Shown piece after piece: positions 15,588 to 22,586 of a stretch of 29,057 bases of DNA. The stretch comes from a virus, in the IMG/VR virus record IMGVR_UViG_3300025759_000487, positions 1 to 29,057 of that record, one strand, 5' to 3'. The position numbers and the translations under genes were made by a program. The notes under the pieces were generated by a model. It saw only the letters and a program-made list of their open reading frames with translations, was not told the DNA's origin and did no database searches. Position 1 is the stretch's first letter, and every line of letters starts with the position of its first letter.

Positions 15588-15755
15588 ATGTCTGACTGTA
15601 TTAAATGTAATCACAAGTGTCATTGTAATGTAGATATTAAATGTGCTAGATGTTCATGTAGTAGATGTACACATTTAGAAGAATGGGAAGAAGCTTTAAC
15701 ATTAACTGATGAGTATATTCCTTGGTGGAAAAAAATTTTAAATATTTTTAAATGA
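15588..15755 (+). CDS. Cys/His-rich putative metal-binding mini-protein
   Basis: 55 residues. The first 29 hold 8 Cys and 3 His (Cys 4, 7, 11, 13, 19, 22, 24, 27; His 9, 12, 29) in the form CxxCxHxCHC...CxxCxCxxC, enough for two zinc sites or a metallothionein-like cluster. The second half is acidic with WEEAL and ends in the amphipathic PWWKKILNIFK. It starts 1 base after the upstream stop and overlaps the next gene by ATGA. It lies in the lysis region, but a lysis role is not implied by its sequence. A zinc-dependent regulator or metal-binding host-takeover protein is possible. Confidence 0.6.
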   Translation: MSDCIKCNHKCHCNVDIKCARCSCSRCTHLEEWEEALTLTDEYIPWWKKILNIFK

Positions 15756-16126
15756 AAATAAATGATAACACTAACATAGGTCTACCATTAAGAAACCTTA
15801 TAGGTTTAATAGGTGCTATAATTGTAGGTGCATGGTTTGCATTTGGTGTTATTGAAAGATTAAATAAATTAGAAACAAAGAACCAATTATTTGAACAAGA
15901 CTTACTTGAAGCTAGTAAACAAAAACCAATCGACCAAGAACAATTTATGTTACTAGAACATATTGCAGAAGGATTAGAAAAATTAACTATCAGAGTTGAC
16001 GACATGATGAATAATAAAGTTAATATTAATAGACTACAAACTGATGTTGAAAGACTTAGAATAGATGTAGAAAAATTAAAAGATTCTGTTAGAGCAAATA
16101 TAGGTAAGTTAAATGGTAATTACTAA
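15752..16126 (+). CDS. N-anchored coiled-coil protein, inner-membrane spanin-like
   Basis: 124 residues. After a short cytoplasmic head comes one TM segment (about 15-32, IGLIGAIIVGAWFAFGVI), then about 90 residues of charged helix with heptad-like spacing (LQTDVERLRIDVEKLKDSVR near the end). This is the layout of an i-spanin (Rz type), which links inner and outer membranes at the last step of lysis. Its position after the endolysin and holin candidates agrees. No clear outer-membrane lipoprotein partner was found; the small secreted proteins at 16113 and 16599 could be partners but lack a clean lipobox. Confidence 0.5.
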   Translation: MKINDNTNIGLPLRNLIGLIGAIIVGAWFAFGVIERLNKLETKNQLFEQDLLEASKQKPIDQEQFMLLEHIAEGLEKLTIRVDDMMNNKVNINRLQTDVERLRIDVEKLKDSVRANIGKLNGNY

Positions 16127-16337
16127 ATTAGTATTTGCACTATGTTTATTTATTAATGGTGAACTTATAGAACATAGAATACAAGATGATTTATCTACTT
16201 GTTTAAAAATGAAAAGAGAAGCCACTAGAAATATGGATATGAAAAATAAACAGTTTATGTGTGGGGAAGTAGAAGCTGAATTAGAAACTAATATTGATGG
16301 TAGTCAAACCATTAAAAAAATTATAACATCTAAATAA
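16113..16337 (+). CDS. Small secreted Cys-containing protein
   Basis: 74 residues. A short hydrophobic N-terminus (MVITKLVFALCLFINGELIE) looks like a signal peptide or signal anchor. The rest is soluble, with Cys at about 30 and 49 in STCLKMKREATRN and QFMCGEVEAELE, suited to a disulfide in the periplasm. It overlaps the spanin-like gene by 14 bases. The Cys-x-Cys-GEV pattern is echoed by the product at 16599, so both may belong to one family. A role as outer partner in lysis or in superinfection blocking is inference. Confidence 0.5.
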   Translation: MVITKLVFALCLFINGELIEHRIQDDLSTCLKMKREATRNMDMKNKQFMCGEVEAELETNIDGSQTIKKIITSK

Positions 16338-16338
16338 A

Positions 16339-16494
16339 TTGGATTTAAAAAGATTGACAATACTAGCTAATGATTTAAGAAGTAATCTTCTTAATCCATA
16401 TGCTAAAGAATTAAGTAACCCTAAGTATAAACAAAAGGTTATTAAAAATAAAAAGAAGTATAATAGAAAGAAGGTTATTAAAGATGAGTCGTAG
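16339..16494 (+). CDS. Small basic protein with TTG start
   Basis: 51 residues from TTG at 16339: MDLKRLTILANDLRSNLLNP then YAKELSNPKYKQKVIKNKKK. The end is very Lys-rich. No ATG is available in frame, but the frame is fully open and the NPYAKxLxNPKYKxKVIKNKKKYxRK pattern looks like a real phage protein. The start lies 1 base after the upstream stop. An inverted repeat (16372-16396) lies within it. Function unknown. Confidence 0.45.
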   Translation: MDLKRLTILANDLRSNLLNPYAKELSNPKYKQKVIKNKKKYNRKKVIKDES

Positions 16495-16597
16495 AACAGA
16501 ATTGATATTTAAACTTAAACATTTAATTAATGAGTGTAGACAAAAAGGAAATATGTTAACTGCAATAAAACTTAAAAAAGTTTTGGAAAGCATTTAA
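16484..16597 (+). CDS. Tiny helical protein, unknown
   Basis: 37 residues, MSRRTELIFKLKHLINECRQ then KGNMLTAIKLKKVLESI. It is basic and likely two short helices. It overlaps the upstream gene by 11 bases, and the next ATG follows 1 base after its stop, matching the tight packing around it. No function assignable. Confidence 0.4.
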   Translation: MSRRTELIFKLKHLINECRQKGNMLTAIKLKKVLESI

Positions 16598-16598
16598 C

Positions 16599-16820
16599 AT
16601 GAAATTTCTTTTGGTATTTTCTATTTGTTCTGCTGTTACAGCTTATTGTAATAACCCAATGAAAATTGAAACACAATATAACTCTTGGTCTGAATGTGTG
16701 GGAGCAGGGGGATTGTTAATAAAAGATTTCTCTGTTAAGATGGAAGATAGTATTAACAAAGATAAATTATATATGAATTATTTTTGTAATGAAGTAGTTG
16801 CAAAAGGAACTCCAAGTTAA
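16599..16820 (+). CDS. Small secreted Cys-containing protein, last gene of the late block
   Basis: 73 residues. A good signal peptide is visible (MKFLLVFSICSAVTAYC), followed by a soluble domain with Cys at about 33 and 63 (SWSECVGAGG and YFCNEVVAKG). The Cys positions and the C-(G/N)-E-V motif parallel the product at 16113, suggesting a duplicated family. Likely periplasmic or outer-membrane attached, but the lipobox is not convincing. Its stop TAA abuts the stop of the first leftward gene. Confidence 0.5.
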   Translation: MKFLLVFSICSAVTAYCNNPMKIETQYNSWSECVGAGGLLIKDFSVKMEDSINKDKLYMNYFCNEVVAKGTPS

Positions 16821-16844
16821 TTAACTTAATTCTTTTAAAAGAAT
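16814..16844. other. Two adjacent perfect palindromes at the convergent gene junction
   Basis: AAGTTAATTAACTT (16814-16827) is a 14-base palindrome holding both stop codons of the two converging genes. ATTCTTTTAAAAGAAT (16829-16844) is a 16-base palindrome just inside the leftward gene. Either could fold into a weak bidirectional hairpin, but both are AT-rich with no GC clamp, so efficient termination is doubtful. Confidence 0.4.
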
Positions 16845-17072
16845 CTCATACAAATCAGTTATCTCATCAAACTTAGTTTCTGATTCTCTTAACATTGCAG
16901 TTACGATTCCTGAATTTTCTTTTTTAAAATGTAAATTAATTTTATCTTTAGGATATAAAGATTTCTCAACAATAAATTGTCCAGTATTATTTATAATTAA
17001 TTTAAATGTAGCTAAATCAGCTTCAGTTTTTTTACGTCTCTTATTATTCTTTGGTAATTTTCTGCGAATCAT
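16821..17072 (-). CDS. Small protein with basic N-terminus, unknown
   Basis: 83 residues starting MIRRKLPKNNKRRKKTEADL, then a probable small beta-rich fold (ATFKLIINNTGQFIVEKSLY) and a C-terminal helix (FDEITDLYEILLKELS). The basic head may contact nucleic acid. It overlaps the upstream gene by 29 bases. It is the last gene of the leftward unit. Family not recognised. Confidence 0.5.
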   Translation of the reverse strand: MIRRKLPKNNKRRKKTEADLATFKLIINNTGQFIVEKSLYPKDKINLHFKKENSGIVTAMLRESETKFDEITDLYEILLKELS

Positions 17073-17337
17073 TATCTATAGATATATTATTATTGTTAAT
17101 CTGTCCGTCATCATCTAACAAACTATCAATACTGTTAGTATAAATCTCATTTAACTTTTCATTATTCTTTTGAATCTTTTTTTTAAGATGGTCTTTCAAA
17201 GCTTCAATCTTAACAAACAAGATTTTATCTATAGTAGGGTTTATACCATACATAGGTAGGTCATTAAGAGAAGAGATAATTCTTCTAAATCCTCTTGCTC
17301 TTTTTTCTAGCTGACTTATTGTACTTTCATGAATCAT
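17044..17337 (-). CDS. Coiled-coil protein, unknown
   Basis: 97 residues. The N-terminal 70 are charged helix (MIHESTISQLEKRARGFRRI and VKIEALKDHLKKKIQKNNEK). The C-terminus is Asp/Asn-rich and probably disordered (DDDGQINNNNISIDND). The start overlaps the DUF3310 gene by 11 bases. No family recognised. Confidence 0.5.
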   Translation of the reverse strand: MIHESTISQLEKRARGFRRIISSLNDLPMYGINPTIDKILFVKIEALKDHLKKKIQKNNEKLNEIYTNSIDSLLDDDGQINNNNISIDNDSQKITKE

Positions 17338-17569
17338 AATCTCTCTCCAATATCATTTCAAGATAGTGAATTGCTTTCTCAATATCTTTTCTTTTTCCTT
17401 TTAATTTATGTCTACAAATATATTTAATTGCATTACCTTCAGCAAATAATAAATTGTTCTCATTAATAAATTGAGCAGGTTGAATCTTCATTCCTTTATA
17501 GTGAGTGCCATCTACCTGCTTATTTAAACTATCATAAGCTAATCCATTAAATAAACTTTTATCTGTCAT
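17327..17569 (-). CDS. DUF3310 protein
   Basis: 80 residues from ATG at 17569, which follows the upstream stop by 1 base and has AAGGA about 10 bases before it. A longer start at 17590 would need TTG. The conserved core is QVDGTHYKGMKIQPAQFINE followed by EGNAIKYICRHKLKG and DIEKAIHYLEMIL, the signature of DUF3310, a small helical family very common in tailed phages near nucleotide or replication genes. The function is not established. It lies in the leftward replication operon after the zinc-ribbon gene. Confidence 0.85.
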   Translation of the reverse strand: MTDKSLFNGLAYDSLNKQVDGTHYKGMKIQPAQFINENNLLFAEGNAIKYICRHKLKGKRKDIEKAIHYLEMILERDYDS

Positions 17570-17570
17570 T

Positions 17571-17876
17571 TTATAAAGGTCCTTTCTCAATCATCTTTTG
17601 TCTTCTTAAATCTCTTTCAGACGGTTGTAACATATCATTTAAATCATCATATGTCAACTGTTGGTTGTGTTTTAATTTCTTAACTACCCACTTATATGAC
17701 CATGGTTGTAGTCTTAATGTAGTATCTTGCCAATAGTGAGTTTGATTAGGTAAGAATTGTAATACATTCTTATAGTTAATTTTACTAGCCTCTTCTTTAT
17801 TTAACAAAGAAGATAACCATTCAACTAAAATATGTTTAGCTTTGTTTCTTATTTTACTCATTGTCTTTGCGTTCAT
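17571..17876 (-). CDS. Unknown protein of the replication block
   Basis: 101 residues from ATG at 17876, chosen because GGAG lies 7 bases before it; a start at 17930 would lie deep inside the zinc-ribbon gene and lacks a site. An alternative is ATG 17861, which overlaps that gene's stop (ATGAGTAA). The sequence has a helical head (KHILVEWLSSLLNKEEASKI), an aromatic middle (NQTHYWQDTTLRLQPWSYKW) and LTYDDLNDMLQPSERDLRRQ. It looks like a DNA- or protein-binding fold, but no family is recognised. Confidence 0.5.
   Translation of the reverse strand: MNAKTMSKIRNKAKHILVEWLSSLLNKEEASKINYKNVLQFLPNQTHYWQDTTLRLQPWSYKWVVKKLKHNQQLTYDDLNDMLQPSERDLRRQKMIEKGPL
17629..17657 (-). promoter_or_regulatory. Possible sigma70 promoter upstream of DUF3310
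   Basis: On the minus strand, TTGACA (17657-17652), a 17-base spacer and TATGTT (17634-17629), preceded by TG one base upstream (extended -10). The start would be near 17622, inside the end of the upstream gene. The -10 matches 4 of 6 bases. It lies in coding sequence, so chance is possible. Confidence 0.35.
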
Positions 17877-18033
17877 TCTTCTTCTCCTTCTTGTGTGAAA
17901 AGACTTCATACCATGTATCACATTCATCACAGTTATACATACTAACTATATCGTGTTCTGAATCTGGATAAGTATCTTCAGTATCATAATCTTCGTTCCA
18001 TCTTACTTCAGCATTACAATAAAAACATTTCAT
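17854..18033 (-). CDS. Zinc-ribbon protein
   Basis: 59 residues starting MKCFYCNAEVRWNEDYDTED, with a second Cys pair in SMYNCDECDTWYEVFSHKKE and a Lys/Glu-rich tail. Two CxxC knuckles (Cys 3 and 6, Cys 35 and 38) about 28 residues apart form a classic zinc ribbon, with an acidic loop between. Such mini-proteins recur in marine phages; a role in transcription or DNA binding is likely but unproven. The start overlaps the speD-like stop (TAATG). The ORF is short but well supported by coupling and the motif. Confidence 0.7.
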   Translation of the reverse strand: MKCFYCNAEVRWNEDYDTEDTYPDSEHDIVSMYNCDECDTWYEVFSHKKEKKNERKDNE

Positions 18034-18404
18034 TATTTTATTTCTTCAAAATTATTTTCTCTATCAAAATATTTATAATCAACTTGTACTGTTTCAAACT
18101 CTTCTAAACATTCTAATATATCAGACTTCTTAAAATCTTTACATGAGTATACATCAAGTTGTATTAAAGCAGGATTGTTTTCATCCCAAGTATGAATAAC
18201 AACATGCGATGTTTCTATAATAGCAACACCAGTTATACCTGCGTTACCTTTCTTAGTAACTTTAGTTGCATAAGGACCTGCAAGTATTTTCATATCTATT
18301 TTTTTAATTAAATTCTTTAACCAAAAAATAATATGTTCTTCTGATGCAGGTGGTTTATTTACTTCTGCTCTAATAAGTAAATGTTTATGCTTGACGTTTT
18401 CCAT
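18033..18404 (-). CDS. speD: S-adenosylmethionine decarboxylase-like protein (SpeD family)
   Basis: 123 residues, about the size of bacterial or archaeal SpeD. The family makes decarboxylated SAM for spermidine synthesis, by self-cleavage before a Ser that becomes pyruvoyl. Matching parts are KKGNAGITGVAIIETSHVVI then HTWDENNPALIQLDVYSCKD: the SH..IH core with Ser66, His67 and His71, and Cys88 in place of the catalytic Cys. The usual ESH is here ETSH, so the residue before Ser66 is Thr65 rather than Glu. SpeD relatives with changed substrate (ornithine or arginine decarboxylases) are known, so the exact reaction is uncertain. It lies after polymerase and exonuclease genes and is coupled to the zinc-ribbon gene. 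Likely modifies host polyamines. Confidence 0.8.
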   Translation of the reverse strand: MENVKHKHLLIRAEVNKPPASEEHIIFWLKNLIKKIDMKILAGPYATKVTKKGNAGITGVAIIETSHVVIHTWDENNPALIQLDVYSCKDFKKSDILECLEEFETVQVDYKYFDRENNFEEIK

Positions 18405-19317
18405 AGGTTTCTATTTGCTCCTTGTATTGATTAGTTATTTCTTCTACGTTAGGAAGTTTAACAATATGAGTAAGGAAAACATTTTTATTAGCATACTTAA
18501 ATACTCTTAAACCTTTTCCATTATTACTATCAGAGTGACATTCCCATTTATGTATACAGAATTGACAGCCTGTTGCTAAAGTTTTGTTACCATTCTTTTC
18601 TTCTTTATCTTGATAACATTTATTAGGTGGTGCTTCACTTTCTAATGTTGTTTTTAAAGTAGATATTAAATCAGGTATATTTGGTTTTGCCATATCATCT
18701 GGTTTATAAAAACAAATATCACCAGAAGATTTATCAACAACAAGAAACCCACCTTCCTTAGTACCCATAGCAGTTTCATATCCTGATAACTGGGCATGAT
18801 AACCAAAAGGGTCGTCATTAACTATCTCACCTGATGCAAACTTTTTAAAACTAAATGGTGATGCTGACTTAACATCACATACTTCTCCATCTATCTTACT
18901 ATCTATATGTCCAGTAATACCATCTATCTCAACTTTCTTTTGTTGGTCTTCAATCTTATGACCAGACAATTCTGCAAGATATAAAATAAGATGTTCAATA
19001 ATATGTCCATATAAAAACTTTAATGTCATATCAGAGTTATCTTCTTTAGATTCTTTAGGACTATTCTTATCATACCAAAGTTGTCTAGGTGGTTTACCTA
19101 ACACAGACATTCTTAATTTACCTTCATACTTTTCTTTGACTGAAGGTTTGTTCCATGATAGTAAAGCTTCTTTAATACTATCTAAGAATCTATTTAGATT
19201 CTCTTCTGTAATAGGTGCAGGTTTACCATTTGATACATCTGTAATTAATTTTTTAATATCTGGTACTAAAGTACTAATGTGTTTCTGACCAGTTGTTTCC
19301 GATTTTATATTCGCCAT
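18385..19317 (-). CDS. RecB/Cas4-like PD-(D/E)XK exonuclease
   Basis: 310 residues. Motifs in order: LYGHIIEHLI (about 103-112), GHIDSKIDGEVCDVKSA (136-152), giving Asp139, Asp148 and Lys150 of the D...DxK centre, then YHAQLSGYE (173-181), the Qxx(x)Y motif of RecB-family nucleases. Four Cys follow (234, 251, 254, 260; GCQFCIHKWEC), possibly holding an Fe-S or zinc site as in Cas4/AddB proteins. Its likely role is end processing or host DNA breakdown, in place of T7 gp6. A good ribosome binding site (GAGGTG, 8 bases before the ATG) supports the start, 44 bases inside the polymerase gene. Confidence 0.85.
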   Translation of the reverse strand: MANIKSETTGQKHISTLVPDIKKLITDVSNGKPAPITEENLNRFLDSIKEALLSWNKPSVKEKYEGKLRMSVLGKPPRQLWYDKNSPKESKEDNSDMTLKFLYGHIIEHLILYLAELSGHKIEDQQKKVEIDGITGHIDSKIDGEVCDVKSASPFSFKKFASGEIVNDDPFGYHAQLSGYETAMGTKEGGFLVVDKSSGDICFYKPDDMAKPNIPDLISTLKTTLESEAPPNKCYQDKEEKNGNKTLATGCQFCIHKWECHSDSNNGKGLRVFKYANKNVFLTHIVKLPNVEEITNQYKEQIETYGKRQA

Positions 19318-20959
19318 TTAATGGACACCTCACTTTCAATTTATTTCCTGCATCTATAATTGCTTGTACTGCAATCTTTCCAAACTCTTCTGCCTGTGAT
19401 TCTTCAACTTCATATTGAAATTCATCATGTACATTTACAACTGGAAATGCTTTGATTCGTTTATTATTAACATATTCTTCTAGCAATGTCAACGCATACT
19501 TCATAACTATTGCACCTGCTCCCTGCAATAATGTATTCAATGCAGCATGTGGATGTCTAATAATTATTTTTCTTCCGTCAAGTCCTTTGACCCATCTTCG
19601 TTGAGCCACTCTATCCACTTTTTCTCGTAAGCTTCTAAGACTTGGTGTTGCTCTAAGAAATTTTTCTTTAACTCTTTCTCCATCTCTTTCCGTACCTCCA
19701 ATGATACTTCCGATTTTTTTTGAACCTGCTCCATAGATAAATGCGTAGATAAAAGTCTTCGCCTTATCTCTTGATTCCAAACCAGCAGCATTTTGATTTG
19801 CTGTGTGTATATCTCCATTAACGACTTCATTTATATATTCCTCATCATTCATGTAGTGTGCTAACATTCTTAACTCAAGTCCAGATGCATCAACACCTAC
19901 TAGTTTAAATTGTTTTCTTGGTATCCATAATGCCCTACATTCTTTACCATAAGGAGAGTACACAGCAGGTATCTGAGCCATGTTGGGCGACTGGTGACTC
20001 ATTCTACCTGTGACTGTACCATTAGTAATCACTTTTCCATGTACTCTCCCATCTTCTCTAATTGCTTCAATCCAAGAACTGACTTGAGCAATTCTTTTCT
20101 GTAGCAAGAGAAACTTGTTTATTAATGCAGCCTCTGGAATATTTTTAATTTCAGATAAAACTTTTTCATCTACAATCACATGTCCTTTATCTGTTTTCTT
20201 TTTTGGTTTCCAACCTAGCTTCATTAATCGTTCACCTATTTGTTGTCGTGAACCTAAATTAAATTCTTTGTATTTTACTTTTGTAAACGGAACTCCTTTA
20301 ACATAACCTCTAGCTTTATTATTTGCTTTAGGTATAAATGTTTCTTCTATCTTTTCTGGTGGAAAAGATTTTCTAACTTCAGTAGTTAATTCATTCATGT
20401 CTTCTTGAAACTTAGCTTGTAATCCATATGCATTAACAACATCAATAAGAAATCCATTGTCATGTTGTTTCTGAATTATCTCAGCTACCTTATGTTCTAA
20501 TTCAATTGACTCACCAAAGTCAGTCATCTTTCTCATTAAAAATTTATAAAGCTTTTCTGTTAATGCAACATCATTACGACAATACTTTAACATGTCATCA
20601 CTAAGATAATCAAACTGTTCAAACTCTATTTTGTTTTGACCTAGCTTTGTTCCCCAATTTTTTAATGAGTGTCCACCATCTAATATTGGATTAAGTAATC
20701 TTGATAATACTAATGTATCTGTAAGTTTACAATTTTTAAATATGTCTGCACCTAAAAATTTTTTAACTACTGGTACATCAAACCCAATAATATTATGTCC
20801 AATAAATTCTTTAGTTTGTTTTGCAAACTCTTCAAATCTATTTAAGTTTTTACCTTCTACAAATTGATAGTAAGTTTTATCATGCTTACAAACAATGCAC
20901 CAAATTTTATCTGCAGTCATTGTTGTTTCAATATCAAACACTACTTTATTAAAGGTCAT
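19274..20959 (-). CDS. polA: DNA polymerase, family A (T7 gp5-like)
   Basis: 561 residues, shorter than T7 gp5 (about 700). The proofreading exonuclease has FDIETT (Asp9, Glu11), GHNIIGFD (54-61) and YCRND (Tyr126, Asp130), so all metal ligands are present. The polymerase part shows motif A LVGVDASGLELRMLAHYM (Asp357), motif B RDKAKTFIYAFIYG (397-410) and motif C VNVHDEFQYEVE (His511, Asp512). Tyr405 in the O-helix is at the place of T7 Tyr526. The shortness suggests loss of loops such as the thioredoxin-binding region; I see no clear equivalent. It copies the phage genome. The start is coupled to the primase-helicase stop with GAGG upstream. Confidence 0.95.
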   Translation of the reverse strand: MTFNKVVFDIETTMTADKIWCIVCKHDKTYYQFVEGKNLNRFEEFAKQTKEFIGHNIIGFDVPVVKKFLGADIFKNCKLTDTLVLSRLLNPILDGGHSLKNWGTKLGQNKIEFEQFDYLSDDMLKYCRNDVALTEKLYKFLMRKMTDFGESIELEHKVAEIIQKQHDNGFLIDVVNAYGLQAKFQEDMNELTTEVRKSFPPEKIEETFIPKANNKARGYVKGVPFTKVKYKEFNLGSRQQIGERLMKLGWKPKKKTDKGHVIVDEKVLSEIKNIPEAALINKFLLLQKRIAQVSSWIEAIREDGRVHGKVITNGTVTGRMSHQSPNMAQIPAVYSPYGKECRALWIPRKQFKLVGVDASGLELRMLAHYMNDEEYINEVVNGDIHTANQNAAGLESRDKAKTFIYAFIYGAGSKKIGSIIGGTERDGERVKEKFLRATPSLRSLREKVDRVAQRRWVKGLDGRKIIIRHPHAALNTLLQGAGAIVMKYALTLLEEYVNNKRIKAFPVVNVHDEFQYEVEESQAEEFGKIAVQAIIDAGNKLKVRCPLNGEYKIGNNWSETH

Positions 20960-22586
20960 CTACTTTAACCTCTTTCAATCTACCAGTATCAACATCATAT
21001 CTTAAATCACAACAAGGTCCTGTGAGCCCAGAAAATCTATTCTTTAATACTCTAACTCTTGTTGTATTTCTAATCTCTGGGTCATCATTCTGTGCATCTC
21101 TTTCTAATCCAATAACCATATCACTTAGTTGACCTATACTTGCTGAACCTCTAAGCTGTGATAAAGATGTTGCTGCACCTTCCTCATGTCCTTTACCGTC
21201 TGGTCTTCGTAAGTGTGATACAACTATCATTGATACTCCAGTCTCTTGAACTAGTGTTCTTAACCTAGTCATAATCTCATCTAATGCTCTTCGTTCATCA
21301 CCATGAGATTGGTCTGATACAATAATACTAACATGGTCTATCACTACATACTTACAATCTAAACCTTTAGCTAAGTATCTTACTCTTGAAACTATATTGT
21401 CAATAGAGTTAGAACCAAAATGGTCAAACATATAAACTCTACCAGTACCTACCGTTGCATCAAAGTAAGTTTTTAATTCTTCTTTACTTACATGGACATC
21501 AGGTAAATGTAATCTTTGATTAGCTTCAATACTCATCAAACCTTTAGAAGTAATGACTGGTGTTTCTTCTAACATAAGTAAACCAATATTATCTTCAGTA
21601 GATTTTAACATATGATATACTACTTCTCTCATTACTTGTGTCTTACCTAAACCTGAACCTGCTGTAAATGTAACTAACTCTGCAGGTCTAATACCATATG
21701 TTATTTTATTCATACCCTCAAATGGATACTGAACAAATGCTCTTGTTGTTGGTTTAGCTATCTCTTCAAATAAAACATTTGCATTTATAATACCATCAGG
21801 TGCATATAACTTAGCATCCCAAAAAGCTTTAGTATAAATTTGAATTTTATTTTTAGTTAAACAATCAGATGCATCTTTATATTCTTGAGGTAAATACATA
21901 ATCTTACATTTACCTGGACTAAATAATTCTGCAACTTTTAGTGCACCTTCTTGACCATGTTTATCATTATCAAAATTAATAATAACATTATCAAATTGTT
22001 CTAGATAATCTAAACTATTTTTAACATCCTTAACTGCTGAAGTAATTCCATTCTTAATACTAACAACAGGTGTGTCATACTTATCAGTCTTAAACATTTG
22101 ATAAGCTGATAAACAATCTAACTCACCTTCAGTTACTATAATGTATTTACCTTTTGTGAAAAGATGTTCACCAAACAATCCAGAATTTTTTGTATTACCT
22201 TGTATACTAAATTCTTTTAGCTTAGTGTATCTAGTTTTTGTGGCTATCTTTGCACCTTGCTTGTCATGATAAGGGTAGTAATGATGTGTTATACTACCAA
22301 CAGAATCCATCTTAACTGTAACACCATATCGTTTACAGGTATCTTCTTTTAAATTTCTGTCAATGATTTCTGCAAAGTTAGATTCTTTTAGAAAGTCTTT
22401 TACTTGATATTCATTTACTCTATTTGTTGTTTCATGATTTGTTTCCATATTGTATTCCCTAATGTACTGCTGACATGAGAAACAATAAGCTGACCCATCT
22501 TTGTTTAATGATACTGCATCGCTACTTGCACAAAGTGGACATGGTAAATGATATTTAACAAATCCGTTCTTGTCTATGTTTTCCAT
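20949..22586 (-). CDS. DNA primase-helicase (T7 gp4-like)
   Basis: 545 residues. The N-terminus holds a zinc finger (Cys16, 19, 35, 38 in CPLC...CFSC) that reads the priming site. A TOPRIM core has IIVTEGELDCLSAYQ (Glu153) and INFDNDKHGQ (Asp206, Asp208) for primer synthesis. The helicase starts near 285 with Walker A AGSGLGKT (309-316), then LLMLEETP, Walker B YVVIDHVSII, the switch VVSHLRRP and an arginine finger region. It unwinds DNA and makes primers at the fork, beside the polymerase gene that overlaps its end. Ribosome binding site AAGGG lies about 6 bases before the ATG. A strong hairpin and a possible small ORF lie just upstream. Confidence 0.95.
   Translation of the reverse strand: MENIDKNGFVKYHLPCPLCASSDAVSLNKDGSAYCFSCQQYIREYNMETNHETTNRVNEYQVKDFLKESNFAEIIDRNLKEDTCKRYGVTVKMDSVGSITHHYYPYHDKQGAKIATKTRYTKLKEFSIQGNTKNSGLFGEHLFTKGKYIIVTEGELDCLSAYQMFKTDKYDTPVVSIKNGITSAVKDVKNSLDYLEQFDNVIINFDNDKHGQEGALKVAELFSPGKCKIMYLPQEYKDASDCLTKNKIQIYTKAFWDAKLYAPDGIINANVLFEEIAKPTTRAFVQYPFEGMNKITYGIRPAELVTFTAGSGLGKTQVMREVVYHMLKSTEDNIGLLMLEETPVITSKGLMSIEANQRLHLPDVHVSKEELKTYFDATVGTGRVYMFDHFGSNSIDNIVSRVRYLAKGLDCKYVVIDHVSIIVSDQSHGDERRALDEIMTRLRTLVQETGVSMIVVSHLRRPDGKGHEEGAATSLSQLRGSASIGQLSDMVIGLERDAQNDDPEIRNTTRVRVLKNRFSGLTGPCCDLRYDVDTGRLKEVKVDDL

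Noticed and set aside
16354-16382. TTGACA at 16354-16359 as a plus-strand promoter.
   Set aside because: No acceptable -10 box at 16-18 bases (AAGAAG or similar).
19564-19830. Second-frame minus ORF of 88 residues.
   Set aside because: Shadow frame fully inside the DNA polymerase motif A-B region, which is strongly conserved in the polymerase frame.
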